NCBI GenBank assembly: GCA_016744475.1
Contig: JADGEH010000050.1
Span: 1 to 34,204, forward strand
Length of the DNA stretch: 34,204 nucleotides
Source: Thiotrichales bacterium
GTDB lineage: Bacteria; Pseudomonadota; Gammaproteobacteria; Beggiatoales; Beggiatoaceae
Direction: 5' to 3'
In this document: piece by piece, positions 6,701 to 13,574 of the stretch
Position numbering within the stretch: position 1 is the stretch's first letter
Layout: each line of letters opens with the position of its first letter
Notes under the pieces: generated by a model
Databases searched by the model: none
Told to the model about the DNA's origin: nothing
What the model saw: only the letters and a program-made list of their open reading frames with translations
Made by a program: the position numbers and the translations under genes

Positions 6701-7078
6701 ATGGATAAGGATAGATATGCGCTGATGGCAGGGCGGCGTTTTGAAGAGTTAGTGAATTACTGTAGGGATCATAAGGGGATGTCAACAGCGGATGTCAGCA
6801 ATGCCATTGGTTTTGGTTCGTATACGTATTTCAATGATGTACGTAAGGGCAATAAATCAGTGGGCAGTTATTTCATTTATCAAGCGGTTCAAGCCTTTCC
6901 AGAACTGGATGTCAGAGCCTTTTTTGATAATGCGGTGCCTCTCATCAAAACAGAATCAGCACCTCAATACCCCAATCAAATGTCACGTCAATACGCTCAA
7001 TTACCCGCCTCTTCACAGAAGGCTGTGCAGGCTATGATCCAAGCCCTGCTGGAGGCTTCTGAAGGCAAAGCGAAGTAG
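6701..7078 (+). CDS. Putative phage repressor, N-terminal HTH
   Basis: This is a 125-residue protein. Residues about 14-65 form a likely helix-turn-helix (MSTADVSNAIGFGSYTYFND followed by VRKGNKSVGSYFIY) in the style of small phage repressors that recognise FG..TYF.D.R.G...V. The C-terminal 35 residues (LPASSQKAVQAMIQALLEA) form a helix suited to dimerisation. It reads away from the gene at 6599 and probably controls the shared intergenic region. The ATG at 6701 has only a GGA-containing ribosome site. Family membership is not certain. Confidence 0.6.
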   Translation: MDKDRYALMAGRRFEELVNYCRDHKGMSTADVSNAIGFGSYTYFNDVRKGNKSVGSYFIYQAVQAFPELDVRAFFDNAVPLIKTESAPQYPNQMSRQYAQLPASSQKAVQAMIQALLEASEGKAK

Positions 7079-7280
7079 GTTAAAACGCTAACAACGAACA
7101 GTTATCACATAAAAACAATGGAATAGCTCTTTAGAAACCGAACCGAACTCAATTTTTAAAATATTAAACAGAGGCGAATTCGGCAGTCTGCGCCCCGCAG
7201 AGGGGGAGGTGGTCAGACAGTACCTTTTTATCAAACTATGGCAGGTGGGCCTTCATTAATCCGCGATAGGAGATAGATGT
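7079..7280. other. Intergenic stretch before the Excalibur gene
   Basis: No convincing ORF is seen here. A short GC-rich stem (TCTGCG-ccc-CGCAGA, 7187-7201) is present but lacks a T tract. The stretch is long enough to hold a separate promoter for the secreted protein at 7281, which would fit an independently expressed accessory gene. Confidence 0.4.
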
Positions 7281-7508
7281 ATGAATGCACTACTACTCAG
7301 TGCTTTGTTATCAGGTGTGATAGGAATAGGACAGCCACATTCTTTGGCTGAATTTTCTAATTACTCGTGCCGTGGTAAACACTACTGTAAGAATATAAGT
7401 TCTTGTGCAGAAGCCTGTTACTACTTGAAGCAATGTGGTCATGGGCAATTGGATAGAGATAAAGACGGCATTCCTTGTGAGAACGTCTGCTCATCCCCTT
7501 GTCCATAA
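7281..7508 (+). CDS. Secreted Excalibur-domain protein
   Basis: This 75-residue protein starts with a hydrophobic signal-like segment (about 1-23, MNALLLSALLSGVIGIG). The mature part is a compact Cys-rich Excalibur domain: YSCRGKHYCKNISSC ... YYLKQCG ... LDRDKDGIPCENVC, with the DxDxDGxxCE calcium-binding loop and paired Cys. Excalibur domains occur in extracellular bacterial proteins, sometimes with nucleases. This one has no nuclease domain. A GGAG ribosome site precedes the ATG. It stands alone between a regulator and a convergent DUF3164 gene, with its own 200-bp upstream gap, so it looks like an accessory (lysogenic-conversion) gene acting in the envelope. That role is inference. Confidence 0.8.
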   Translation: MNALLLSALLSGVIGIGQPHSLAEFSNYSCRGKHYCKNISSCAEACYYLKQCGHGQLDRDKDGIPCENVCSSPCP

Positions 7509-7518
7509 AGTAAAACCT

Positions 7519-7541
7519 GCGCCCATGTCCTGCATGGGCGC
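7519..7541. terminator. Strong hairpin between convergent genes
   Basis: A 9-bp perfect stem (GCGCCCATG / CATGGGCGC) with a 5-base loop lies between the convergent genes ending at 7508 and 7547. On the minus strand it is followed by AGGTTTTAC, a short T tract, so it most likely stops DUF3164 transcription and may also help stop the plus-strand transcript. Confidence 0.6.
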
Positions 7542-7546
7542 GTACA

Positions 7547-8194
7547 TCACACAGGCATAGATGAGAAGTCCAAGGAAATCATCTGGTGCTTATCGTTAGG
7601 ACTTTTTCTGTGATAAAAACGGATATATTCCTTCTTGCTATCCGCATACATACTCTCACGAATCACCACCATCGCCTGCTTCCACTTTGGATTATCAGAC
7701 TCAATACGCAATAGCCGCATAATCTGCCAGGTGCTGATACGCCCTGTCTTATCAGTAGAAAAAGCCTCTTCCACAACCGCCTTCAACTCAGCCTTACCGC
7801 CATCAGTCCACTCACGCAAACACTCAGTGACTAATTGCTGGGCAAAATTGAGACGCTCATCAAAAGCCATTGACTCAGAGACAGCCACAACCACCTTCTT
7901 ATCACCATCAAACGAAGGCAGCGTCATATTCCCTTTCTTGCCACCCGTCTTAACATCATATTCCTGCTCAGCTAAAGATACATAAGAACCCATCAATTCA
8001 TAAATCGCTTGCTTCTCAAGCCTCATGTGCGCTCGTAAAGCCTCAACACGCGCCATAATCTTTTCCACCTGCTCATTCCTGAGCAAATCCAAGGGACTAA
8101 TCGAATCCACTGGCACCAAATGCCCGATAGGATTACGCATATAGCCCTCTGGTACACCAACCTTTACATCCTGTGCTTGAACATCCGTGTTCAT
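7547..8194 (-). CDS. DUF3164 family phage protein
   Basis: The protein (215 residues) shows the full DUF3164 pattern: N-terminal VPEGYMRNPIGHLVP, a helical middle, KTGGKKGNMTLPSFDG, FDERLNFAQQLVTECLREW, then FSTDKTGRISTWQIMRLLRI and a C-terminal strand region. DUF3164 proteins are found mainly in Mu-like transposable phages and other prophages among early genes; older records misname some as sulfate transport proteins. The molecular role is unknown. A GGAG site lies seven bases before the ATG. No Mu transposase is in the window, so its presence here suggests module exchange. Confidence 0.88.
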   Translation of the reverse strand: MNTDVQAQDVKVGVPEGYMRNPIGHLVPVDSISPLDLLRNEQVEKIMARVEALRAHMRLEKQAIYELMGSYVSLAEQEYDVKTGGKKGNMTLPSFDGDKKVVVAVSESMAFDERLNFAQQLVTECLREWTDGGKAELKAVVEEAFSTDKTGRISTWQIMRLLRIESDNPKWKQAMVVIRESMYADSKKEYIRFYHRKSPNDKHQMISLDFSSMPV

Positions 8195-8277
8195 AAGCCA
8201 TCTCCAAAAAGAAAAACAGCCTACAAAAATACCACAAAAAAACCAAAAAACTCATCCAGAAACAAAGATGAAGCGTC

Positions 8278-8709
8278 CTACACTCCTTCTCGACTCACAG
8301 CTCGCAACTGAGCTACCTCCTGGCGCAACGCCCGTACCTCATGCTCAATAGATTCCCGCCAAATCTTAAACTGCAACAACTCCTGAGTATTGGAAAAAAT
8401 CACCCGTTTTTCATCCGCAGACAATTGCTCTAATGCAGCATCCAACTGTCCTTCTATCCCCTGTCCATACAAAGCCTTATTAGGTTCCGCCTCAGAAAAC
8501 TGTGTAGGAAACATCTCCCCCCGTCCTAACAGCAAAAAATCAGCAGATACCCCAAAACACTTCACCACTTCCGCCGCCAACTCAGCAGAAATCTTCTGTT
8601 TTCCTCTTTCACAATCATTCACCAAATAATGTTTCACAGACATTCTCTCAGCAAACTCACGCTGTGACAGCCCAAAATGCTCACGTATTCTCTTTAATCG
8701 ATCTCTCAT
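8278..8709 (-). CDS. XRE-family repressor with C-terminal coiled coil
   Basis: The N-terminal domain (about 1-62) is a clear XRE helix-turn-helix: MRDRLKRIREHFGLSQREFA, then RMSVKHYLVNDCERGKQKIS and FGVSADFLLLGRGEMF. Residues about 85-143 lack a peptidase and form helices ending in a short heptad coiled coil (ALRQEVAQLRAV), suited to dimerisation. It is therefore unlikely to be cleaved by RecA-type autoproteolysis. An AGGA site precedes the ATG. It reads away from the small plus-strand ORF at 8814 and is followed by DUF3164. It probably represses a phage promoter. Confidence 0.85.
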   Translation of the reverse strand: MRDRLKRIREHFGLSQREFAERMSVKHYLVNDCERGKQKISAELAAEVVKCFGVSADFLLLGRGEMFPTQFSEAEPNKALYGQGIEGQLDAALEQLSADEKRVIFSNTQELLQFKIWRESIEHEVRALRQEVAQLRAVSREGV

Positions 8710-8813
8710 ATCATTTTCCTACAGAAATATTCTTGCAATAAAATTGAATAATTCCTAAAATCATCTAAAAACATTAAATATCTAACAAAACAGTCAAAAA
8801 CCAGGAGAGAAAC
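8710..8813. promoter_or_regulatory. AT-rich divergent gap, likely operator region
   Basis: This 104-bp region between the repressor start at 8709 and the small plus-strand ORF at 8814 is very AT-rich. It is the natural place for divergent promoters and operators of the XRE repressor. No unambiguous -35/-10 pair or palindrome could be fixed by eye. Confidence 0.35.
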
Positions 8814-9023
8814 ATGCGATACAACATAAATACACCTCGATTACCTCAAAAAAACACTAAAAAGACGCATTCTACTCACTTAATCACCATCCTCTCCAAG
8901 TACACGCCTTTGTTAAGAGGAGATATTCTTCTCATCTTTTCCTTGCAACACCTGTGTTTCCAGCACATTCAAACGCTGCTTATCACGGGCAAACGCGATC
9001 ACCGCCGCGACCTGCTCATCTGA
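8814..9023 (+). CDS. Possible small plus-strand ORF, antisense to a repressor
   Basis: This 69-residue ORF starts with ATG preceded by a strong AGGAGAG site, in the position where a cro-like gene would sit divergent from the XRE repressor at 8709. Its basic N-terminus (MRYNINTPRLPQKNTKKTHS) matches no family. Its last 110 bases run antisense over the 3' end of the repressor gene 8913-9317, so the second half of the protein may not be meaningful. It could be a decayed gene, a short leader, or a real peptide. Evidence is the ribosome site and position only. Confidence 0.35.
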   Translation: MRYNINTPRLPQKNTKKTHSTHLITILSKYTPLLRGDILLIFSLQHLCFQHIQTLLITGKRDHRRDLLI

Positions 9024-9317
9024 CAAACCTTCCACAACCTTAAACAAGTCTTGCATCCTAGGGGCAAGATTCGCATCGGCTGTGGCATACATCTCACCAA
9101 TACCAAATAACAGCCAATTCAAATTGACGTTAAAAACGTCCAATAGTGACTTCATAAATTTATATGATGGTGCAGCACGACCGCCTTCAATATCGTTAAT
9201 ATAACCTCTGCTAAATCCTAAAGCAGATGAAAATTTGTATTGAGACAAAGACTTGCCTTTTCTTATTTCCAAAACCCTACGATTGGACTGTAAATCAGTC
9301 TGATTTTTTATTGACAT
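8913..9317 (-). CDS. XRE-family repressor (second)
   Basis: This 134-residue protein has an N-terminal XRE helix-turn-helix (about 12-72): RRVLEIRKGKSLSQYKFSSA, LGFSRGYINDIEGGRAAPSY and FNVNLNWLLFGIGEMY. The C-terminal half (DLFKVVEGLSDEQVAAVIAF, then RLNVLETQV) is helical and probably dimerises. The ATG has no visible ribosome site and lies inside the -35 box of the divergent early promoter (9311-9316), so binding near its own start would shut the early operon. It resembles the phage repressor with early operon more than the 8278 gene does. Which of the two is the master repressor is unknown. Confidence 0.85.
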   Translation of the reverse strand: MSIKNQTDLQSNRRVLEIRKGKSLSQYKFSSALGFSRGYINDIEGGRAAPSYKFMKSLLDVFNVNLNWLLFGIGEMYATADANLAPRMQDLFKVVEGLSDEQVAAVIAFARDKQRLNVLETQVLQGKDEKNISS

Positions 9318-9339
9318 GGATGTTTATTAAGTCTAGTCT
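9311..9339 (+). promoter_or_regulatory. Early-operon sigma-70 promoter
   Basis: TTGACA (9311-9316) is a perfect -35 box, followed 17 bases later by TAGTCT (9334-9339), which keeps the key first, second and last bases of the -10 box. It faces right, toward 9387. The -35 box overlaps the start codon of the divergent repressor, a tight switch geometry. Confidence 0.65.
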
Positions 9340-9386
9340 TGAACACAGATGGACGAAACGTCCACCACAAAGAGAAGCCGAACCAC

Positions 9387-9830
9387 ATGAATCATAGCGA
9401 ACTACAGAAAAAACTCGCACACGCACTCGGCCTAACAGAGGCAAACGCACAAAAAGCGCTGCCACTCTGGATAAAACAACAAAAACAGCAAGGATGCGGC
9501 TACAAACCCAATAGCGTTAGAAAAACGCTACAGGCTTGGCGACACAGAACAGACGGTCGTCCAGGCAGACAAAGAGCAGAAATACTCGAAGCACTCAGCT
9601 ACACGATAGGCGAGCCTGTCAGCCCCGCTCTCGATTACCTAGTGCCTATTTTGGCACAAAAGCAGGGAGAGAAAAAAATGCAGGCACCGACAACACATTG
9701 TCATGGCTGTGGGGCTGAAGTGAAGGCAGAACGGCAAACACGTTGTCCGCACTGTGGAAACTGGAAATGCGAACACTGTGATGCAGGCAACGATATGCCC
9801 TGTCGTTTGTGTGAGATTAGCGAGATTTAG
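9387..9830 (+). CDS. Early phage protein with C-terminal zinc ribbons
   Basis: The protein is about 147 residues. The N-terminal region (ELQKKLAHALGLTEANAQKA ... WIKQQKQQGCGYKPNSVRKT) looks like a small basic helical DNA-binding domain. The middle carries TIGEPVSPALDYLVPILAQ, repeated in the next gene. The C-terminus holds three Cys pairs: CHGCG, CPHCGNWKCEHC and CRLC, a double zinc ribbon typical of nucleic-acid or protein contact. The ATG at 9387 is preferred to an upstream TTG at 9339, because that TTG lies inside the -10 box. It is the first gene of the early operon. Function is unknown. Confidence 0.65.
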   Translation: MNHSELQKKLAHALGLTEANAQKALPLWIKQQKQQGCGYKPNSVRKTLQAWRHRTDGRPGRQRAEILEALSYTIGEPVSPALDYLVPILAQKQGEKKMQAPTTHCHGCGAEVKAERQTRCPHCGNWKCEHCDAGNDMPCRLCEISEI

Positions 9831-9862
9831 AGCCATGAAAGAAAAAGTCAGTATTCTTTCAA

Positions 9863-10195
9863 ATGATGAACAATATGGATTTAATGATGAATAAACCTAT
9901 CGAACTTGAATTATTGCTTACATTTTTAGAGGCAACATCAATGAACCCTGAACAGCAGGCACATGCAAATGCTTTACGCCAGCAGGCCGAACAAAAATTG
10001 TTCAACAAGACTCCTGCACGTACCACTCAGGAATTACACGCAACATCGTTTGGCGAACCTGTCAGCTCAGCATTGAACTATCTCAGTCCTATTTTGACAC
10101 AAACGAATACAGATGCAGAAGCAGCGTTAGCGTCACACACTGAGCCATGCCCAGGATGCGACATCAATGTCAGTACAAAGCAACAAATAACATGA
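9863..10195 (+). CDS. Early protein, partial paralogue of upstream gene
   Basis: This 110-residue protein has a Met-rich N-terminus, so the start is uncertain among ATGs at 9863, 9866, 9875 and 9884. Residues about 62-81 read SFGEPVSSALNYLSPILTQ, clearly related to TIGEPVSPALDYLVPILAQ in the gene before. As there, a CPGC pair follows near the C-terminus, but the second half of the zinc ribbon is missing. It looks like a duplicated and shortened copy of that module. No function is known. Confidence 0.55.
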   Translation: MMNNMDLMMNKPIELELLLTFLEATSMNPEQQAHANALRQQAEQKLFNKTPARTTQELHATSFGEPVSSALNYLSPILTQTNTDAEAALASHTEPCPGCDINVSTKQQIT

Positions 10196-10213
10196 ATGAT
10201 TAGGAAGCAGACG

Positions 10214-10528
10214 ATGACAACTCGATTAGACACAGAAACAGCAGAAAAAGTACGCAAAGCATTTAAAAATGCATTGTCTTGTGGTGATGCTTTTACAAGC
10301 GGTGGGCAATCATTAGCACGGGTAATTCTGAGCGCATACAACATCTACGAATGGACCTTTAACATTGGGGATTTGTGCGTGTTGGATACTAAAAACTTCA
10401 CGCTTGCAATAGCAGTGATAACTGCTCGCTATAAAGGTATTGAACCGCATAACGCATACGAAGGCGCTGAGCAGGATATGGAATCATTGAAAACCAAATA
10501 CTCTCACTTGATGAAGAAGGATCACTAA
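10214..10528 (+). CDS. DUF7673-like phage/plasmid protein
   Basis: The protein is about 104 residues, starting MTTRLDTETAEKVRKA. The central part, ARVILSAYNIYEWTFNIGDL then CVLDTKNFTLAIAVITARY and a late EPHNAY, matches a small protein type common in plasmids and phages (R.A..LLSAYN...F...DLC.LD...Y..AL.V), recently catalogued as DUF7673, to my recollection. No enzymatic role is known. The ATG at 10214 is chosen over 10196 because the latter directly follows the previous stop without a ribosome site. Confidence 0.6.
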   Translation: MTTRLDTETAEKVRKAFKNALSCGDAFTSGGQSLARVILSAYNIYEWTFNIGDLCVLDTKNFTLAIAVITARYKGIEPHNAYEGAEQDMESLKTKYSHLMKKDH

Positions 10529-10808
10529 AGCAACAACGGTGGCTTAGTCACTATTCCGCCCAAAGCAAGAGAGGCATCGAACGCTAAAGCCACGCTAACG
10601 TCGGCCAACGTTGTTGGGACGAGACAGCCTGGAGAGACAGGCATTCAGAACCAAAAAAGCCCCAAGATGCGCCAACACCTTGAGGCTCAACTTCAACAGT
10701 GAATTCAGCACTGCTAAAGCGTCACAGATAGTAACAAATCTAGTGTATCACAACACAAATTTTTGACGCAAAAACAGGCTGCTTTCACAACACCCTAATG
10801 AGGCAGCC
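10529..10808 (+). ncRNA. Hairpin-rich noncoding stretch, possible structured RNA or origin
   Basis: No ORF of note lies in these 280 bases, but several short inverted repeats follow one another: AACGT/ACGTT (10597-10612) overlapping CCAAC/GTTGG (10605-10617) as alternatives, GCCTG/CAGGC (10627-10642), AGCCCCAAG/CTTGAGGCT with one mismatch (10658-10687), and CAGTG/CACTG (10697-10713). On the minus strand the 9-bp stem is followed by six T, so it could also stop antisense transcription. A small RNA, a leader controlling the 10809 gene, or a replication origin would all fit. The class is inference. Confidence 0.4.
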
Positions 10809-11180
10809 ATGTATCCCGCCACTTATCTCACACTTCTCAATCAACTGCTGAGTCAAATTCAATACCAGCAATGCTTGCTGCAAAATGACGACGGGCAACC
10901 CATTCTCACCTACAAATCCCACCTGCATAACGAGTTAAAAACACTCGAAACCCTGGCATCAGACATCGGTGAACTCCCCGAAATGCAAGGCTTTCTGGCC
11001 GCTATCGAATATCAAATGCATCTCACGCAATACGATGACGGTAACGTTCTTGAAATCCCCAAAATGCTCATGGCCTACAACCTACAAACCCTAGAAAAAT
11101 TACTCCAACCCGTTTTCAAAGAACTCTACGACAGCGCCGCCTATGACACCCCACACTCCGTTGAGGTGTGTCATGCCTAA
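10809..11180 (+). CDS. Hypothetical protein
   Basis: This 123-residue, mostly helical acidic protein (start MYPATYLTLLNQLLSQIQYQ) belongs to no family I recognise. A GAGG ribosome site sits five bases before the ATG. Its stop overlaps the start of the ASCH-like gene by 8 bases, and it heads a tightly packed run of overlapping genes (10809 to 13561), so it is likely co-translated with them. Confidence 0.6.
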   Translation: MYPATYLTLLNQLLSQIQYQQCLLQNDDGQPILTYKSHLHNELKTLETLASDIGELPEMQGFLAAIEYQMHLTQYDDGNVLEIPKMLMAYNLQTLEKLLQPVFKELYDSAAYDTPHSVEVCHA

Positions 11181-11763
11181 ACCCAACCTATTTTTTAGAA
11201 AAGACTTGTTCAAAGCCATCCAACAAGACAGAAAAACCGTTACTCGACGGCTGGCAAAAATCGATCAACAACTGTTAAAACCCGAACCCTACAGCGAAGA
11301 GGGCACCGACTATCAATGGTTATTAGAAGTAGCCCCAAATCATTTGGAAAAACATACCCCTGACAGTCTGATTAAAAAATACTCTATCTACCAAGCGGGC
11401 GATAGAGTCAATGCTGTAGCCGTTGACGAAGTGGCCTTAGCGCCTATCCAAATCACGCCTATCCAAATCGTGACTGTCAAATGTCACCCCCTGTCCTGGA
11501 TCGATTCTCATCAATCCTTACTAGACGAAGGCATTCAATGGCAACCCGCTCCCATCACTGGGCGAGGATTAAACTTAAACTTTCCCTATAACAAACAATT
11601 CTTTAATGACCAAACAAAAATCTACGACCTGCCGACCTATTTAACCTGTTTTTCCTCCCTATGGGATGCACTCCACACCCAACCTGGCACCACTTGGAAC
11701 GACAACCCCTTCGTCTTCACGATTCATTTTGAACGACTCAATGAGGGTGATTTAAATGCCTAG
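11173..11763 (+). CDS. ASCH-like phage protein
   Basis: This 196-residue protein has the layout of ASCH-like phage proteins: F.KDLFKAIQQDRKTVTRR at the start (family form: ...AI..GRKTQTRR), YQAGDRVNAVA as the beta-barrel strand (usually Y..GD.LWVRE), a degenerate strand IQIVTVKCHPLSWI, then LDEGIQW, and the C-terminal FSSLWDALHTQPGTTWNDNP with FVFTIHFERL (usually F...W....G...W..NPWVW...F.R). ASCH domains are PUA-related and bind RNA or modified nucleotides; the phage form has no known role. The ATG at 11173 has GAGGTG seven bases upstream, favouring it over an upstream ATG at 11143. Confidence 0.75.
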   Translation: MPKPNLFFRKDLFKAIQQDRKTVTRRLAKIDQQLLKPEPYSEEGTDYQWLLEVAPNHLEKHTPDSLIKKYSIYQAGDRVNAVAVDEVALAPIQITPIQIVTVKCHPLSWIDSHQSLLDEGIQWQPAPITGRGLNLNFPYNKQFFNDQTKIYDLPTYLTCFSSLWDALHTQPGTTWNDNPFVFTIHFERLNEGDLNA

Positions 11764-12775
11764 TTTCCGCACCTACACCCCACAAAAAGTCGCCCAGCAA
11801 GCGGCTTGCCTTGCCCATCGCACCGTGGCTTACGAACCTAGGATGCGCAACGTCTGTGGCAGCGTCAATGCGGCCTTACTCATGGCGCAACTCGAATACC
11901 AATACCATTATTGGAAATCCGATCATCGTCCTGATGGCGCGTTCTACATGACCGCTGCACAGATTCAACAACAAACCGGACTCACGCCAGCAGAGCAACA
12001 AACTGCCCGTCGTAAATTGCGAGAGTGTGGCTTCATTAAAGAAACCCAAAGCAAAGGCGGAGCCATTATCTTTCAAATTGAAGTCACCGCTTTAGCAGCG
12101 GCTAAGCTGCATTCCTATCGAGAAGAAAAAGCCGTATATGCGAAAGACATGGCAGAACGTTTCATCATCTTTCCCGAAGAAAAACAGCCTCGCACCCCCA
12201 CGAAAAAAGCCACCCCCTCCCACGAAAATAGCGAGGGGTGCTCTAAATTCGTAAACAACACAGATAAAACACAAATACCCACACATCAAACACAAAACAC
12301 TACACCACAACACCGTGCCACCTCAGCACTAAGAGCGCCCACCCCACCCAGCGTAGTGGTAGTCCCTCCTATCACGTCCTCTGAACTAAAAATACCGCAA
12401 CATCTGCTCAAACGAATAGAGCAACACCCCCGTGTTGATTACCTGAAACCGTTGCAGGACATGAACAACACCGATGCGCAGCTAGTGCTTGACGCTTACG
12501 GAGCCTGGGCACAAAGCGGCTCCATTAAAAATCCCTCCAGCGCCCTAGCCTTCTTGGCGCAACAACAACGCAAAGGAGCCATGCGTACTGAAGGCGCTAT
12601 CGAATTTGCCGCCAAGCGCCACCCTCAGCGCGTAAATCCATCCACATCAATACCCGAAAATCGCCCTTCAATGCCCACCGAGTTTGATGGATTAACCCCG
12701 CAAGAATGTCTGGCAAAAATGAAAACTATCGGTGGCTCCAAGCCGTATAAATACTTAAAAGAGAATCGCTCATGA
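11756..12775 (+). CDS. Winged-helix replication-like protein
   Basis: In this 339-residue protein, residues about 35-115 form a winged-helix domain: ALLMAQLEYQYHYWK, MTAAQIQQQTGLTPAEQQTA, RRKLRECGFIKETQSKGG and IIFQIE. This is the N-terminal layout of phage replication initiators (O- or RepA-like) and plasmid replication proteins. A Thr/Pro/Gln-rich linker (about 140-200) leads to a helical C-terminal region. It may bind the phage origin. No helicase-loader motif is evident. The gene overlaps its neighbours by 8 bases upstream and 4 bases (ATGA) downstream. Confidence 0.65.
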   Translation: MPSFRTYTPQKVAQQAACLAHRTVAYEPRMRNVCGSVNAALLMAQLEYQYHYWKSDHRPDGAFYMTAAQIQQQTGLTPAEQQTARRKLRECGFIKETQSKGGAIIFQIEVTALAAAKLHSYREEKAVYAKDMAERFIIFPEEKQPRTPTKKATPSHENSEGCSKFVNNTDKTQIPTHQTQNTTPQHRATSALRAPTPPSVVVVPPITSSELKIPQHLLKRIEQHPRVDYLKPLQDMNNTDAQLVLDAYGAWAQSGSIKNPSSALAFLAQQQRKGAMRTEGAIEFAAKRHPQRVNPSTSIPENRPSMPTEFDGLTPQECLAKMKTIGGSKPYKYLKENRS

Positions 12776-12918
12776 AAATCCTCCAAACCTTCATCTTATG
12801 TCTGTGCTTCGCCACGCCTGTTATCTCCCATGCCGCAGATATGGGGCGTGTCAGCCAACAAGATTCGCCTACCACCACCATCACCGAAGAGGCTCAAAAA
12901 GGCTCATCAAATGATTGA
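12772..12918 (+). CDS. Small secreted protein
   Basis: This 48-residue ORF starts in the ATGA overlap with the preceding stop and its end overlaps the start of the transglycosylase by 8 bases. It begins MKILQTFILCLCFATPVISH and continues AADMG, a classic signal peptide with an AxA-like cleavage site near residue 22-23. No lipobox is present. The mature part, about 25 residues, is Thr/Gln/Ser-rich. Operon position and the signal peptide point to an envelope role with the transglycosylase, perhaps as a lysis helper. No family is recognised. Confidence 0.65.
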   Translation: MKILQTFILCLCFATPVISHAADMGRVSQQDSPTTTITEEAQKGSSND

Positions 12919-13561
12919 CTTCCTTCAATTCATCTTTACTTGGCTGTTCGTCATATTAGTCGCGGCTCACCTATCCCACGACAAGAGTTTTTGGAGCCAC
13001 TTCACAGTGCTCACCATGCTGGTGATTCTCCTGTTTACCTATGGAAAGCCACTGCCATCAGAGGCCCATCGTTCTAGCCCACACGGAGCAGGATTAATAC
13101 AAGAATCCATCAAATTGCCCAGCCAGCCGCCCCAAGACTTACGCGGTAAATCCAGATTTTGGGCGGCGACATACCGCATTGATCCGGCGCTATTTGCAGC
13201 ATTGATCGAGCAAGAAAGTCGCTGGCAAATCGATGCCGTATCACCTGCTGGCGCTAGAGGTTTAGGGCAAGTCATGCCCTTCAATGCGCCAGGTTGCGGT
13301 ATCACTCAAAACGATTTGTTCGACCCTGATAAAAACCTGCAATGCTCAGGAAAAATCTTAAAGGAAGCCTTGGTCTATTGGGATCAGCGTTTCCCCAACG
13401 ATGCCGACAGCGCTATTCGCCATGCTTTAGGAGAATACAACGCAGGGCGCAACGCCGTGATTCATCGCAACGCCCTGACTGACTTCCGTGAAACCAAGCA
13501 GTATGTACAGAACATCATGGGGAATTACGTCCCCACTCCAGGATTAGTCTCCAACGTTTAA
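12911..13561 (+). CDS. Membrane-anchored lytic transglycosylase (SLT fold)
   Basis: The protein is 216 residues. Two hydrophobic helices (about 4-20 and 30-45) anchor it in the inner membrane. The rest is an SLT/GEWL lysozyme-like domain: DPALFAALIEQESRW with catalytic Glu102, SPAGARGLGQVMP (111-123) and ALGEYNAG (172-179; usual form ALAAYNAG). It would cleave peptidoglycan glycan strands to 1,6-anhydro products. Phages use such proteins for entry or lysis; conjugation systems use similar ones to open the wall. An upstream in-frame ATG (12830) would run through the preceding gene; 12911 is chosen as the first residue of the membrane helix. It sits in the early operon, so it is an unusual place for a lysin. 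Confidence 0.85.
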   Translation: MIDFLQFIFTWLFVILVAAHLSHDKSFWSHFTVLTMLVILLFTYGKPLPSEAHRSSPHGAGLIQESIKLPSQPPQDLRGKSRFWAATYRIDPALFAALIEQESRWQIDAVSPAGARGLGQVMPFNAPGCGITQNDLFDPDKNLQCSGKILKEALVYWDQRFPNDADSAIRHALGEYNAGRNAVIHRNALTDFRETKQYVQNIMGNYVPTPGLVSNV

Positions 13562-13574
13562 TAAGGAACCCCAG

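Noticed and set aside
7187-7201. TCTGCG-ccc-CGCAGA as a terminator
   Set aside because: No T tract follows on either strand, so the stem alone is not enough.
9339-9386. TTG at 9339 as start of the first early gene
   Set aside because: It lies in the -10 box of the promoter at 9311-9339, so it would not be in the transcript; the ATG at 9387 is used.
9835-9894. A 19-codon ORF (MKEKVSILSN...) before the 9863 gene
   Set aside because: The ribosome site is weak and it overlaps the start of the real gene; a leader peptide is possible but not supported.
12830-12910. Upstream in-frame ATG for the transglycosylase
   Set aside because: The added residues have no membrane or signal feature and overlap a better-supported small gene; the ATG at 12911 begins directly with the membrane helix.
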